A stretch of 32,083 nt of DNA, from contig JACQWA010000279.1 in assembly GCA_016209425.1 (NCBI GenBank), positions 1 through 32,083 of the forward strand, written 5' to 3'. Numbering within the stretch: position 1 is the stretch's first letter; the number at the start of each line of letters is the position of its first letter. A model generated the notes under the pieces. It did not search any database. It was not told where the DNA came from and saw nothing but the letters and a program-made list of their open reading frames with translations. The translations under genes were made by a program, and so were the position numbers. The stretch is from Candidatus Rokuibacteriota bacterium. GTDB lineage: Bacteria; Methylomirabilota; Methylomirabilia; Rokubacteriales; CSP1-6. This document shows positions 6,508 to 15,147 of this stretch, in pieces.

Positions 6508-7947
6508 ATGGCGGGTTCGGACGTCCTCGAGCGTCTTATCGGTCAAGTCCGCTGGCAGATCAAAAAACGCCGCGCTGAGTTCTACGGACTCCGCGGGGCG
6601 TTCTACGGGGCGATCGTCGGGCTCGTCCCGCTCCTCTTCAAGGGGGCCGTCGGTCACATCGCCCCCATCGTTTCCCTCGGCCTTGTGGGGCTTGGTGCGG
6701 CCGCCGGGGCGCTCCACGGGTTCGCGCTGCGGCTCTCCGCCGAGGATGTGGCGCGCGTGGCTGACCGGGCGTTCGCGCTTCGAGATCGGGTCGCGACGGC
6801 CTTGGAGTGGGCGAGCCGGCCTGACCGGACTCCCCTGGTGGATCTCCTGGTGGCCGACGTCACGGCTCGCATCACGGGGCTCGACGGGCGCGGCGTCGTC
6901 TCGCGCATCTGGCCCAGGGAGCTGAAGCTCCTCCCGGTCCCGGTGTTCTTGATGGTCGTCCTGGCCCTGGCCCCGTCGATCCCGCTTCCGACCGGGAGGC
7001 TGCCCGCCCTTTCGCCCCTCCAGGATTCGGAGTCGCCGGAGGAGCGGGCAGGGAAAGTCCTCACCGACGAACGGCCCAAGACGGACAAGCGGCAGCCGCT
7101 TCAGCACGTCGAGACGTTGGAGAGGACCCTTGCCGTCCGCCAGGGCTCCCCCGGCGGCAGCCACCCCGGCGACCTCTCCGCCCTCTTCAGGGATACCGCC
7201 CTCGCAGCCCAGCGCCCCGACTTCAACAGCTTCCTCAAAAAGGGTGACGAGCGGCTCCGGATGCTCGAGCAGGTTGATCGCCTTCCGGACCTGAAGCGGG
7301 ACTTCACCCAGAGCCAGTACAAATTGCTCTTCCAGAAGAGAAAGGCTCTGTTCGGGGGCCTTCGCCCTGACCAGCTCTCCCCCCAGAAACTCCGTGACCT
7401 GCTGGAGGAGATGGAGCGCATGGGGCGCAAGGGCGGCAATTGGGGCGGCGACATCGGGGAGGGGCTGGAAGCCCTGGACGCGGGGCAGACCGATCGCGCG
7501 CTGGAGGCGATGGAGAAGGCGCTCTCCAGGATGCGGGCGATGGAGGAGCGGGGTCGGGACGGCCGCGGACTCCGGGGTGGGCGCGAGGAGGACCGCGGCG
7601 GCCGCGGCCGGGGCGGCGGGGGTGAAATGGAGGCCGACTTCAGCGAGGGCGAGGGACTGTTGCCGGGCAAGGGACGCAGCCCGAACCCCAAGGGTGACGC
7701 TACGGAGCGCCTCCGCGCCATCCCTTACGATGCCGGGGTCGAGGGTGAATCCCGCTCCGGCAGGAAGGAGGGATACGACACCAACCTCCTCGGCAAGGGT
7801 GCGAGTGTCCCCTCACGGCTTCAATACCTGGGTGTGTTCGGCCAGTACCGGAAGATGATGGAAGAGGCCATGGCCCGGGAGCAGGTCCCCCGGGACTACC
7901 AGGCGCAGGTGAAGGAGTACTTCGACTCGCTGGAGGAGCGAAAATAA
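6508..7947 (+). CDS. MoxR-operon membrane protein with Gly/Arg-rich linker
   Basis: A 479-residue protein with three hydrophobic helices at about residues 28-45, 50-72 and 140-160, and a long cytoplasmic or periplasmic remainder. Residues about 225-330 are charged helices (LKRDFTQSQYKLLFQKRKALF, LRDLLEEMERMGRKGG). A low-complexity stretch follows at about 348-372 (GRDGRGLRGGREEDRGGRGRGGGG), then a short conserved-looking C-terminus (SRLQYLGVFGQYRKMMEEAMAREQVPRDYQAQVKEYFDSLEERK). Uncharacterised proteins of this type occur between moxR and DUF58/batA genes in many genomes. I know no established function. It is likely the membrane component of the MoxR/VWA complex. Its TAA overlaps the next ATG (TAATG), which supports translational coupling. 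Confidence 0.8.
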   Translation: MAGSDVLERLIGQVRWQIKKRRAEFYGLRGAFYGAIVGLVPLLFKGAVGHIAPIVSLGLVGLGAAAGALHGFALRLSAEDVARVADRAFALRDRVATALEWASRPDRTPLVDLLVADVTARITGLDGRGVVSRIWPRELKLLPVPVFLMVVLALAPSIPLPTGRLPALSPLQDSESPEERAGKVLTDERPKTDKRQPLQHVETLERTLAVRQGSPGGSHPGDLSALFRDTALAAQRPDFNSFLKKGDERLRMLEQVDRLPDLKRDFTQSQYKLLFQKRKALFGGLRPDQLSPQKLRDLLEEMERMGRKGGNWGGDIGEGLEALDAGQTDRALEAMEKALSRMRAMEERGRDGRGLRGGREEDRGGRGRGGGGEMEADFSEGEGLLPGKGRSPNPKGDATERLRAIPYDAGVEGESRSGRKEGYDTNLLGKGASVPSRLQYLGVFGQYRKMMEEAMAREQVPRDYQAQVKEYFDSLEERK

Positions 7948-8843
7948 TGGCCGTGGCGGCGGAGCGGGCGCAGGAGTTCTTCAGCGCCGAATTCCTCGCC
8001 CAACTGGAGCGGCTCGCCCTGGCCTCCAAGCGGACGTTCCGGGGTCGGGTCAAAGGCGACCGCAAGAGCCCCCACCGGGGGAGCAGCGTGGAGTTCGTGG
8101 ACTACCGCCCCTACGGGGTCGGGGACGACCTCCGCTACGTGGATTGGAACATTTACGGCCGGCTCGATCGGCTCTATCTGAAGCTCTTCGTGGACGAAGA
8201 GGACCTCTGCCTGCATCTGCTGATGGACGCCTCGGCGTCGATGGACTACGGAGAACCGACGAAGCTTCGATATGCGACCCGGCTGGCCGCCGCCCTCGGG
8301 TTTGTGGCGCTCGTGAATTATGAGCGTGTGGGGGTGGGGATCGTGAGGGAGCGGGTGACGGAGGGATGGTCGCCGGCCCGCGGCCGCGCCCAGGTGCTTC
8401 CGCTCCTCGGCTTTCTGGGTCAGCTCCGCGCAGGCGGGGCCACGTCGCTGAGCAACGGCCTCGCCAGCTATGCCCTCAGGTCCCGGGAGGCCGGGCTCGC
8501 CGTCCTGATCTCCGATCTTCTGGATCCGGCGGGGTACGAGGCCGGGCTGCGGGCGCTCCAAGAGCGACGCTTCGACGTGCATGTGGTCCATCTTCTCGCC
8601 CCGGAGGAGATGAACCCGTCCTTCGCCGGCGACCTTCGCTTGCGGGATGCGGAGACGGGGGAGATCCGCCAGCTCACCCTCGACCGCGAGGCGCTGCGGA
8701 GCTACGGCCACCGGCTCCAACAATTTCTCGAAAGCGCCGAGGCGTTCTGCCACGCCCATGAGATCAGTTATCACCGCGTGACCACGGATATCCCCGTGGA
8801 GGAGTTCGTGTTGAGACAGCTCAAAGGGCTCCTGCTCGTATGA
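7947..8843 (+). CDS. DUF58 (VWA-like) MoxR partner protein
   Basis: A 298-residue DUF58 protein. The family signature GSSVEFVDYRPYGVGDDLRYVDWNIYGR (residues 46-72) is fully present. A VWA-like fold follows with a metal-site motif DASAS (D94, S96, S98) and later LAVLISDLLDPAGYEAGL. No membrane helix is seen, so it is probably cytoplasmic or membrane-associated through partners. DUF58 genes are almost always next to moxR, as here, and are thought to be substrates or adaptors of the MoxR ATPase. The start overlaps the stop of the previous gene (TAATG) and the end overlaps the next start (ATGA), so translation through this part of the operon is tightly coupled. Confidence 0.92.
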   Translation: MAVAAERAQEFFSAEFLAQLERLALASKRTFRGRVKGDRKSPHRGSSVEFVDYRPYGVGDDLRYVDWNIYGRLDRLYLKLFVDEEDLCLHLLMDASASMDYGEPTKLRYATRLAAALGFVALVNYERVGVGIVRERVTEGWSPARGRAQVLPLLGFLGQLRAGGATSLSNGLASYALRSREAGLAVLISDLLDPAGYEAGLRALQERRFDVHVVHLLAPEEMNPSFAGDLRLRDAETGEIRQLTLDREALRSYGHRLQQFLESAEAFCHAHEISYHRVTTDIPVEEFVLRQLKGLLLV

Positions 8844-11800
8844 GCTTTCTCTCCCCCTTGGCCTTCCTGTTGTTGGCGCTGTCCGTCCCGCTGCTTCTCC
8901 TGTATTTCCTCAAGGTCCGACGGCGCGAGCGCATCGTCTCCAGCCTGCTTCTCTGGGATCCGTCCCTTCGGGATCGCGAGGCGTCGGCCTTTTTCCAGCG
9001 CCTCCAGCGTGATCCCCTCCTCCTCCTTCAGCTCCTGGCCCTCCTCGCCCTGACCGTGGCCGTGGCGCGGCCGGTTGTGACGATCACGGGGCAGGGGGCC
9101 CAGCGGACCGTCGTGATCCTGGACCCCTCCGCCTCCATGAGGGCTACCGACGTGTCGCCCTCGCGCTTTGTCGCGGCGCAGCGGGAGGCTCTGGCGTTAG
9201 TGAATCGGCTCCCCTCCGGCGCCGAGGTGATGGTGATCGAGGCGGGAATGCAGCCCCGGGTCCTCGTCCCCTTCTCCCGGGACCGCGAGCGGATCACCTC
9301 CGCCGTCAAGGCTGTCAATGGCCGAGATCTCCCGGACCGGCTGAGCGAGGCGATCCGCACGGCCCGGGCCCTGACCGCCCAAGACCCAGGCGCCGAGATC
9401 CACGTCTTCACCGACGGCGCCCATGCTCCGTCGCCGGGAGATGGGAGTGACGACCCCCGCCTGCAGTGGGTGGGAGTCGGGCGGCGCGGCCGGAACGTCG
9501 GGATCACGAACCTGGCGGTTCGGAAGGCGTTCTTCGGCGCCTTCGGCTACGAGGCGTTTGCGTCGGTGGTCAACTTCTCCGAGGAGCCTCAGTCGTTCAC
9601 CTTCACACTGGACCTGGAGGAGCAGCAGATCGCGGAGCAATCGCTGACCCTGGCCCCGCACGTGCGTCGGTCGGTCGTGCTTCCGTTCAGCCACTCGGGC
9701 GCGGGTGTGGTGCGCGCGCGCCTACACCTCACCGACGACCTCAGCTCCGACAACGTGGCCTACGCCGTCATCCCCCCGCCCGGCCAGATGCAGGTGTTGC
9801 TGGTGAGCCCGGGCAACCTGTTCCTCGAGAAAGCCCTGAAGGCCGATCCCCAGGTCACGCTGGAGGTGCGCACGCCCGAGTCTTATCAGGGGGGTATGGA
9901 GGCCTTCGACGTGGTGGTCCTGGACAGCGTGAGCCCCGCCCGAATCGGGGCGGGACGGTACGTCTTGATCAACACCACGCCGCCTGACGTTCCACTGGAG
10001 AACCTGGGCCGGCTTGAGCAGCCGGTCATCATGGACTGGGACCGATCGCACCCGATCATGCGGCACGTCGACTTTTCCAAGGTGATCGTCGAGGAAGGCC
10101 TCCGGGTGCGCCCGCTGGCGGCGGGCAAGACCCTGGTCGAAGGGGTCGGGGGCCCGCTGATCTACGTGGTGGAGGAGCCGCGGCGGAAGGCCGTCTTTTT
10201 CGGCTTCGACCTGTTCAAGACGGATTTTCCCCTTCGCGTTGCGTTTCCGGTCATGCTCTCGAACGGGCTCCGCTGGCTTCACCCGGCCGGCCTCGATCTG
10301 ACGACCTTTCAGCTGCAGGCGGGCCAGCCGATCCTTCTCCCCGTGGAGCACGGGATCACCTCCGCCCGGGTGACCACCCCGTCGGGGCGCAGTGTGGACG
10401 CACAGGTGACGCGTGGACTCGCCAGCTTCACCGAGACCGGTCAGGTCGGGGTCTACACCGTGGTCACCGCGCGTGGAGAGACCCGGGTCGCAGTGAACCT
10501 CATGAACGCCGAGGAGTCGGATATCACTCCCCGGCCCCTTCCGACGCGGAAGGGCGCCCGGCCGTCTGAAGCTCAGGCGGTCCCGCTCCAGCGCGAGCTT
10601 TGGGGGGTGTTTGTCCTCCTGGCGGCCGCCCTCCTCGTGATCGAGGGCCTGCTGTACTGGCGTCGCCAAACCGCGGGGCGCCTCACGCTTCCCCACGGGA
10701 CTGGCGACCGGTGGGCCCTCGGGCTCCGGTGCGCCCTGGTGATCCTCCTCCTTGGGGCGCTGCTGCGTCCGGTAGTCCCGCGCTGGGTGGACCGGCTGAA
10801 CGTCATGTTCTTGTTGGATATGTCCGACAGCGTCAGCCTCGCCGCCCGTGAGAATGCCTACCGGTTCGCGGTCCAGGCTTTGACCGGCATGCAGGAGGGC
10901 GATCAGGCGGGGCTCATCGTCTTCGGCCAAGAGGCGGTGCTGGACCAGCCGCTCAACCCGAAGCCGAAGCTGGAGCGCCCCCGGACCCGGGTGCCGGGCC
11001 GGGGAACTAACCTGGCCCAGGCCATCCAGCTCGCGCTGGCCACGCTGCCCGCGGGCCACGCCAACCGTCTCGTCCTGCTCACCGACGGTCGCCAGAACGC
11101 GGGCAACGCGCTGGCGGTCGCGCAGGCGGCCAAGGACGCGGGGGCCGACATCCAGTATGTCCCGACGCCCCTGACCTTCCTCCAGGAGGTCGTGGTCGAG
11201 TCCATGCTCCTGCCGCAGGAGGTGAAGTTCGGCGAGCCGTTCGACGCCAAGGTCGTCGCCTGGAGTCAGCAGGAAACCCAGGGGCGGCTCTCGCTGTTTC
11301 GCAACGGAGAGTTCCTCGGGTCTCAAGTGGTGCGGCTGTCCCCCGGCAAGAACGTCTTCACCTACCGCCAGTCGTTGGAACAGCGCGGGATCCACGTCTA
11401 CCAGGCGGCCATTGAGGTGGAAGGGGACACGATCGAGGAAAACAACCGGGCTGTGGGGACCGTGGTGGTCCGGGGACGGCCTCAAGTCCTGCTGGCCGAA
11501 AAGGACCGGTCGCATGCGCAGGCCTTGGGCGCGGCCCTCCGCACGCAGCACATCGACGTGGAGGTCGTGGACCCCGAGCGGATTCCCAAGGACATGGCGG
11601 GGCTCCAGAAGTACGACGGCCTGATCCTCTCCAATGTCTCCTCGCTCAAGCTCACGAAGAAGCAGATGGAGTACATCCGCGACTACGTGCGCGACCATGG
11701 AGGTGGGCTCATCATGCTAGGTGGGGAGGAGAGCTTCGGCCTCGGCGGCTACTACCGCACCCCCATCGAAGAAGCGCTGCCGGTCACGATGGAGGTGAAG

Positions 11801-13234
11801 CAGCGGATCGAGATCCCCAGCCTCGCCGTGGTTTTGTCCATCGATCGCTCGGGCTCCATGGCCATGTCCACCGACGAAAAGGTCACGAAGCTCGACATCG
11901 CCAAAGAGGCCGGGCACCTGGTGGTGGACCTCCTGGACGAGCGCAACGAGGTGGGGGTGATGAGCTGGGACACCGAGTTCGTGTGGGATGTCCCGATGCA
12001 GACTGCGCGGAACAGGTCGTCCATCCACCACTCCGTCGCGACGATCAAGGCGGGGGGAGGCACGGACGGCTACCCGGCGCTCAAGGAAGCGTACCGGGCC
12101 CTCTTCGACCGCCAGGCTCTGCTGAAGCACGTCATCTTCCTCTCGGACGGGCAAATGACCCGCGGCGACTTTGCCGGCCTCATCCGCCGCATGGCCAAAG
12201 ACAAGATCACCGTGTCCTCCGTCGCCATCGGCAAGGATGCCGACGTCCAGCTCATGTTCGACATCGCCAAATGGGGCCGCGGGCGCTTCTACTACACCGA
12301 GGACACCCAGACGATTCCCCGGATCTTCACCCTGGAAACCCAGCTGGCCTCGAAGGCCTCGCTGATCGAACAGCCGTTCAGGCCGATCGTGTCGAGCTCA
12401 AGCCACGAGGTTCTCCAGGATATCGACTGGAAGAATTCGCCGCCGCTGGGCGGGTACGTGGCCACGACGCTCAAGGGGACCGCCGAGCAGCTGCTCATGA
12501 CCCATCAGGAGGACCCGCTGCTGGCCACGTGGCGGTACGGGCTGGGACGGACGGCTGCGTTCACGTCGGACGCGAAGGCGAAGTGGGGGGTCCTCTGGCT
12601 CCGTTGGGGGGCCTTTAACAAGTTCTGGGGCCAGCTGACGCGCTGGACTCTCCGGACCGGCAGCCGGAGCGACACCGTGGCAACCGTCGAGCGACGGGAC
12701 GGATTCGGTGAAATAACGGTGGACGCCGTTGACGCAAGGGGAGAGTTCATCAATTTCCTGGAGGCCGAGGTCGGAGTTGTCGCCCCGGACAAGCAACGTT
12801 CCGTGGTGGAGCTGGAACAGGTCGCTCCGGGCCGCTACCGGGGGCGGTTCCCGGCGCCCGAGGAGGGCGTCTACCTCGTCGGGCTGGCCCAACGCCGAGC
12901 CGAGAGAATGGTTGGCTCCCAGCTGGCAGGGTTGGTGGTACCCTATGCTCAGGAGTTCAGGGATCTGGGGGTGGACGAAACGCTGCTGCGTGAAGTGGCG
13001 GAGCTCACCGGAGGTGGGGCTGCGGCTGAGCCGAAGGACGCGTTCCTCCAGGCTCGGCGGCACTCCCGGCTCTCGGTCGAGCTCTGGCCCTGGCTCGTCG
13101 GGTGCGTGGCGGTGATGCTGCTGCCGGAGATCGCGCTCAGGCGGATCGGCCCAGGGTTTTTCACCCGGTTGAGAGGCCTCGGGGCAGCGTGGGGAACCTC
13201 TTCGGCACAGGGAGGTCGGACCCATGGGGCGTAA
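8840..13234 (+). CDS. Giant BatA-type membrane protein with three VWA domains
   Basis: A 1464-residue protein that looks like two or three Bat/VWA proteins joined. Residues 1-80 are the BatA N-terminal region with two membrane helices (FLSPLAFLLLALSVPLLLLYF and LLLLQLLALLALTVAVARPVV). VWA domain 1 follows, with MIDAS DPSAS (D95, S97, S99). Membrane helices near 587-606 and 624-646 separate it from VWA domain 2, with DMSDS (D660, S662, S664). Residues about 880-985 resemble a glutamine-amidotransferase-like domain (RPQVLLAEKDRSHAQAL, HGGGLIMLGGEESFGLGGY). VWA domain 3 has DRSGS (D1002, S1004, S1006). A final helix lies near 1415-1437. All three MIDAS motifs are intact. It should be the large envelope-facing partner of the MoxR ATPase; the ligand is unknown. 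The start overlaps the DUF58 stop (ATGA). Confidence 0.93.
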   Translation: MSFLSPLAFLLLALSVPLLLLYFLKVRRRERIVSSLLLWDPSLRDREASAFFQRLQRDPLLLLQLLALLALTVAVARPVVTITGQGAQRTVVILDPSASMRATDVSPSRFVAAQREALALVNRLPSGAEVMVIEAGMQPRVLVPFSRDRERITSAVKAVNGRDLPDRLSEAIRTARALTAQDPGAEIHVFTDGAHAPSPGDGSDDPRLQWVGVGRRGRNVGITNLAVRKAFFGAFGYEAFASVVNFSEEPQSFTFTLDLEEQQIAEQSLTLAPHVRRSVVLPFSHSGAGVVRARLHLTDDLSSDNVAYAVIPPPGQMQVLLVSPGNLFLEKALKADPQVTLEVRTPESYQGGMEAFDVVVLDSVSPARIGAGRYVLINTTPPDVPLENLGRLEQPVIMDWDRSHPIMRHVDFSKVIVEEGLRVRPLAAGKTLVEGVGGPLIYVVEEPRRKAVFFGFDLFKTDFPLRVAFPVMLSNGLRWLHPAGLDLTTFQLQAGQPILLPVEHGITSARVTTPSGRSVDAQVTRGLASFTETGQVGVYTVVTARGETRVAVNLMNAEESDITPRPLPTRKGARPSEAQAVPLQRELWGVFVLLAAALLVIEGLLYWRRQTAGRLTLPHGTGDRWALGLRCALVILLLGALLRPVVPRWVDRLNVMFLLDMSDSVSLAARENAYRFAVQALTGMQEGDQAGLIVFGQEAVLDQPLNPKPKLERPRTRVPGRGTNLAQAIQLALATLPAGHANRLVLLTDGRQNAGNALAVAQAAKDAGADIQYVPTPLTFLQEVVVESMLLPQEVKFGEPFDAKVVAWSQQETQGRLSLFRNGEFLGSQVVRLSPGKNVFTYRQSLEQRGIHVYQAAIEVEGDTIEENNRAVGTVVVRGRPQVLLAEKDRSHAQALGAALRTQHIDVEVVDPERIPKDMAGLQKYDGLILSNVSSLKLTKKQMEYIRDYVRDHGGGLIMLGGEESFGLGGYYRTPIEEALPVTMEVKQRIEIPSLAVVLSIDRSGSMAMSTDEKVTKLDIAKEAGHLVVDLLDERNEVGVMSWDTEFVWDVPMQTARNRSSIHHSVATIKAGGGTDGYPALKEAYRALFDRQALLKHVIFLSDGQMTRGDFAGLIRRMAKDKITVSSVAIGKDADVQLMFDIAKWGRGRFYYTEDTQTIPRIFTLETQLASKASLIEQPFRPIVSSSSHEVLQDIDWKNSPPLGGYVATTLKGTAEQLLMTHQEDPLLATWRYGLGRTAAFTSDAKAKWGVLWLRWGAFNKFWGQLTRWTLRTGSRSDTVATVERRDGFGEITVDAVDARGEFINFLEAEVGVVAPDKQRSVVELEQVAPGRYRGRFPAPEEGVYLVGLAQRRAERMVGSQLAGLVVPYAQEFRDLGVDETLLREVAELTGGGAAAEPKDAFLQARRHSRLSVELWPWLVGCVAVMLLPEIALRRIGPGFFTRLRGLGAAWGTSSAQGGRTHGA

Positions 13235-14588
13235 GGGGCGAGGGTGTTGGCTGCCGGCGTGGCTCGGTGTGTTGCTCCTCTCTGCTGCCTTGCTGACAGC
13301 GGCAGAAGTTCCGGCTTCGACGACGGCGTGGTCGCTTCTGGTTCTGCCGTTCCAGCCGCTGGAACTTGAGCGGGAGGAGCAATGGCTGGGGGAGGGGGTG
13401 GCTCACCTCCTTTCGCTCGCCTTGGTGAACCATCCTGCGTTTATCCTCGTGGACCCGCTCAGGGTCCGGCGGCTGGGTCAGCCGGAGGCGTGGGGGGAGG
13501 AAGTCATCCTCCGAACCGCACGGAGCATCCGAGCGGACCTGGCCTTTTACGGCGACGTCAAGCGAGTCTCGGGCGATCTTATCGTGGTGCCACGCTATAT
13601 GGAATTCAAGGGGGGGAACGCCCAGCCGCGGGCGCTGCCGCCGCTCACCGTCCCGGAAGGGAAAATCCCGCAGCGTCTCACCGGCCTGCCGCTGGCCTAC
13701 ATCCGCGCGCTCAACCTCCCGGTGACCGATGCCGAGGTCACCAGGATCGAGAAGGCTGCCATGTCCACCAAGTCGCTGCGCGCCTTCGAGGCCTTCGTCA
13801 AAGGGCGCGGGGCCGCGCTCCTGGGAACGCAGGCTGGCCACGAGGCTGCGGCGGACCTGCTCGGCAAGGCGGTGGAGCTGGACGCGACCTTCGTCGCGGC
13901 GCAGTACTCGCTCGGGCTGGCGCATTTGTCGCTGGGGAACCGCTGGAAGGCGGCGGCGCAGTTTCGCGCCTCAACCCAACTCGACCCAACCTTCCCCGAG
14001 CCGTACAAGGCCCTCGGTGACCTCTTTCTCGCGGCCCCGCGCCGCCTCTTCGATCAGGCCGTCGAGGCCTACCAGAAAGCGCTGGAGCTCCGCCCCTTTT
14101 ACGCTGATGCCTATGTCGGACTCGGAGACGCCAGGGCCGCCAAGAGTGACGTGGACGGCGCCATCTCAAGCTACCAGAAAGCGCTCCTCTACAATCCGGG
14201 AAATCCCAAGGTGCACATGAGCCTGGGGAAGATTTACTTCGCGGAAAAGGGACTGTACTACGAGGCTGTGGGCTCCTACAAGAAGGCGATCGAGCTGGAC
14301 CCCCAGTTCCTCGAGGCGCGCATGGGGCTCGGGGAAGTCTACGAGGACAAGGGACTCTACGAGGACGCCATCCGAGAGTACCGGAAAGTGGTGGAACTCG
14401 AACCCCAACACACCGGAGCCCTCTACAACCTCGCCTTGGTCTACGAGAGAGTGGATCCCCGTGAGGCCATCGCCCAGTGGGAGCGCTACATCCAGATCGC
14501 GGTGCTGCTCCCGGCGGAAAAGGACTGGGTGGATGTGGCCCGCCAGCACCTGAGGAAGCTCAAGACCCAGGTTGAACGGGATCGCTGA
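13224..14588 (+). CDS. Exported TPR-repeat protein
   Basis: A 454-residue protein with an N-terminal signal or anchor helix (PAWLGVLLLSAALLTAAE). A domain of about 130 residues follows (SLLVLPFQPLELEREEQWLGEG, ARSIRADLAFYGDVKRVSGDLIV) that recalls the TolB/FlgO-like N-terminal domain found in front of TPRs. At least six tetratricopeptide repeats lie at about residues 225-430, such as PYKALGDLFLAAP, AVEAYQKALELRPFYADAY and AIREYRKVVELEPQHTGALY. TPRs mediate protein-protein contacts, and BatA/MoxR operons often end in TPR proteins (BatC/BatE-like). The ATG at 13224 overlaps the preceding gene by 11 bases and has GGAGG upstream. Only two bases separate its stop from the convergent selenoglutaredoxin gene. 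Confidence 0.9.
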   Translation: MGRKGRGCWLPAWLGVLLLSAALLTAAEVPASTTAWSLLVLPFQPLELEREEQWLGEGVAHLLSLALVNHPAFILVDPLRVRRLGQPEAWGEEVILRTARSIRADLAFYGDVKRVSGDLIVVPRYMEFKGGNAQPRALPPLTVPEGKIPQRLTGLPLAYIRALNLPVTDAEVTRIEKAAMSTKSLRAFEAFVKGRGAALLGTQAGHEAAADLLGKAVELDATFVAAQYSLGLAHLSLGNRWKAAAQFRASTQLDPTFPEPYKALGDLFLAAPRRLFDQAVEAYQKALELRPFYADAYVGLGDARAAKSDVDGAISSYQKALLYNPGNPKVHMSLGKIYFAEKGLYYEAVGSYKKAIELDPQFLEARMGLGEVYEDKGLYEDAIREYRKVVELEPQHTGALYNLALVYERVDPREAIAQWERYIQIAVLLPAEKDWVDVARQHLRKLKTQVERDR

Positions 14589-14590
14589 CG

Positions 14591-14830
14591 CTAGATTCCC
14601 AAGAGGCGCTGAAGCCGTCCTTTGTCGAAGCCCACGACCACTTCCTCGTCCACGAGGATCACCGGCACCGCCGTCTGACCGGTTCGCCGAACCAACTCCT
14701 CCCGGGCCTCTTGATCCTCCAGCACGTTGACGTCGGTGAAGGCGACGCCCTTGGACGAAAGAAACTCTTTCGTCGCTCGGCAGGGGGCTCAGGTTGGGGT
14801 CGAGAACACAATCACGCGCCGCGCGACCAT
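14591..14830 (-). CDS. Selenocysteine-containing glutaredoxin-like protein (UxxC), read through in-frame TGA
   Basis: From ATG 14830 (GGAGG six bases upstream) the frame encodes 79 residues with a TGA at codon 14 (14791-14789) and a natural TAG end at 14591-14593. If TGA is selenocysteine, the start reads MVARRVIVFSTPTUAPCRA, the beta strand and redox motif of glutaredoxins with U14 in place of the first Cys of CxxC and C17 kept. The rest is also glutaredoxin-like: ATKEFLSSKGVAFTDVNV, then GQTAVPVILVD with the cis-Pro at 56, then VVVGFDKGRLQRLLG. No decay is seen on either side of the TGA. A hairpin in the right place downstream supports Sec insertion. The protein would be a cytoplasmic thiol/selenol reductase. 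The alternative is a nonsense mutation (TGC to TGA) in an ordinary glutaredoxin. Standard gene callers will miss or truncate it. Confidence 0.8.
14754..14774 (-). promoter_or_regulatory. Candidate bacterial SECIS hairpin
   Basis: On the minus strand, 14 bases after the TGA, a perfect 8-bp stem (GACGAAAG pairing with CTTTCGTC) closes a 5-base loop AGTTT. The loop begins 22 bases after the TGA and has G as its second base. Bacterial SECIS elements lie inside the coding region just 3' of the UGA, with the apical loop roughly 16-37 bases away and a G in the first two loop positions; this hairpin meets each of those points. Confidence 0.72.
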
Positions 14831-14906
14831 GCCGCACCTCCCGCTGGCTGAATCATGCCCGGTCCATTCTCGCATATCCTGTGGAAAACCGACAAATGCG
14901 GCGATC

Positions 14907-14935
14907 TTGACAGCCGCGGACCCCGCCGCTATTGT
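14907..14935 (+). promoter_or_regulatory. Sigma70-type promoter upstream of galT
   Basis: TTGACA (14907-14912, consensus) and TATTGT (14930-14935) are separated by 17 bases. Transcription would start near 14942, about 205 bases before the galT ATG at 15148, so the mRNA has a long leader. Confidence 0.7.
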
Positions 14936-15147
14936 TTTGTGGGTTCATTCACAAGGGGATGATGGGAGATGAGACACTCTAGCGTCCACCGGTGGTGCGG
15001 CGCCCCGCCGGTTCGAGCGCGCACCCACGCTTCCAGCGTAGGTACAAGGTCCGCGCAACCCACCGGGAAAGGTGTCGGAAGGGGCGGGTACCCGGGCTTC
15101 CACGCCGGAGGCGTGGGGGGGCCCGGGTGGCCCCCCTCCGAGGAATC
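14936..15147 (+). other. Long structured leader of galT
   Basis: This is the transcribed part of the 317-base gap 14831-15147. It ends with a strong hairpin at 15091-15127: CCCGGGC pairs with GCCCGGG, and inside it CCACGCC pairs with GGCGTGG around a GGA loop, just before the galT ribosome site (GAGG). A 60-codon open frame from ATG 14969 ends at 15151, overlapping the galT start as ATGA, with AAGGGG ten bases ahead of it. Its sequence is Gly/Pro/Arg-rich and looks like no known protein. No tRNA or known riboswitch was recognised. Confidence 0.4.

Noticed and set aside
14166-14837. Long minus-strand open frame over the TPR gene end and the glutaredoxin
   Set aside because: It is antisense to a clear TPR gene and has no recognisable protein pattern; the real minus-strand gene here is in another frame and is interrupted by TGA.
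15000-15100. tRNA-Sec (selC) or other structured RNA gene in the galT leader
   Set aside because: I looked because of the selenoprotein next door, but no acceptor stem, TCA anticodon loop or T-arm could be assembled.
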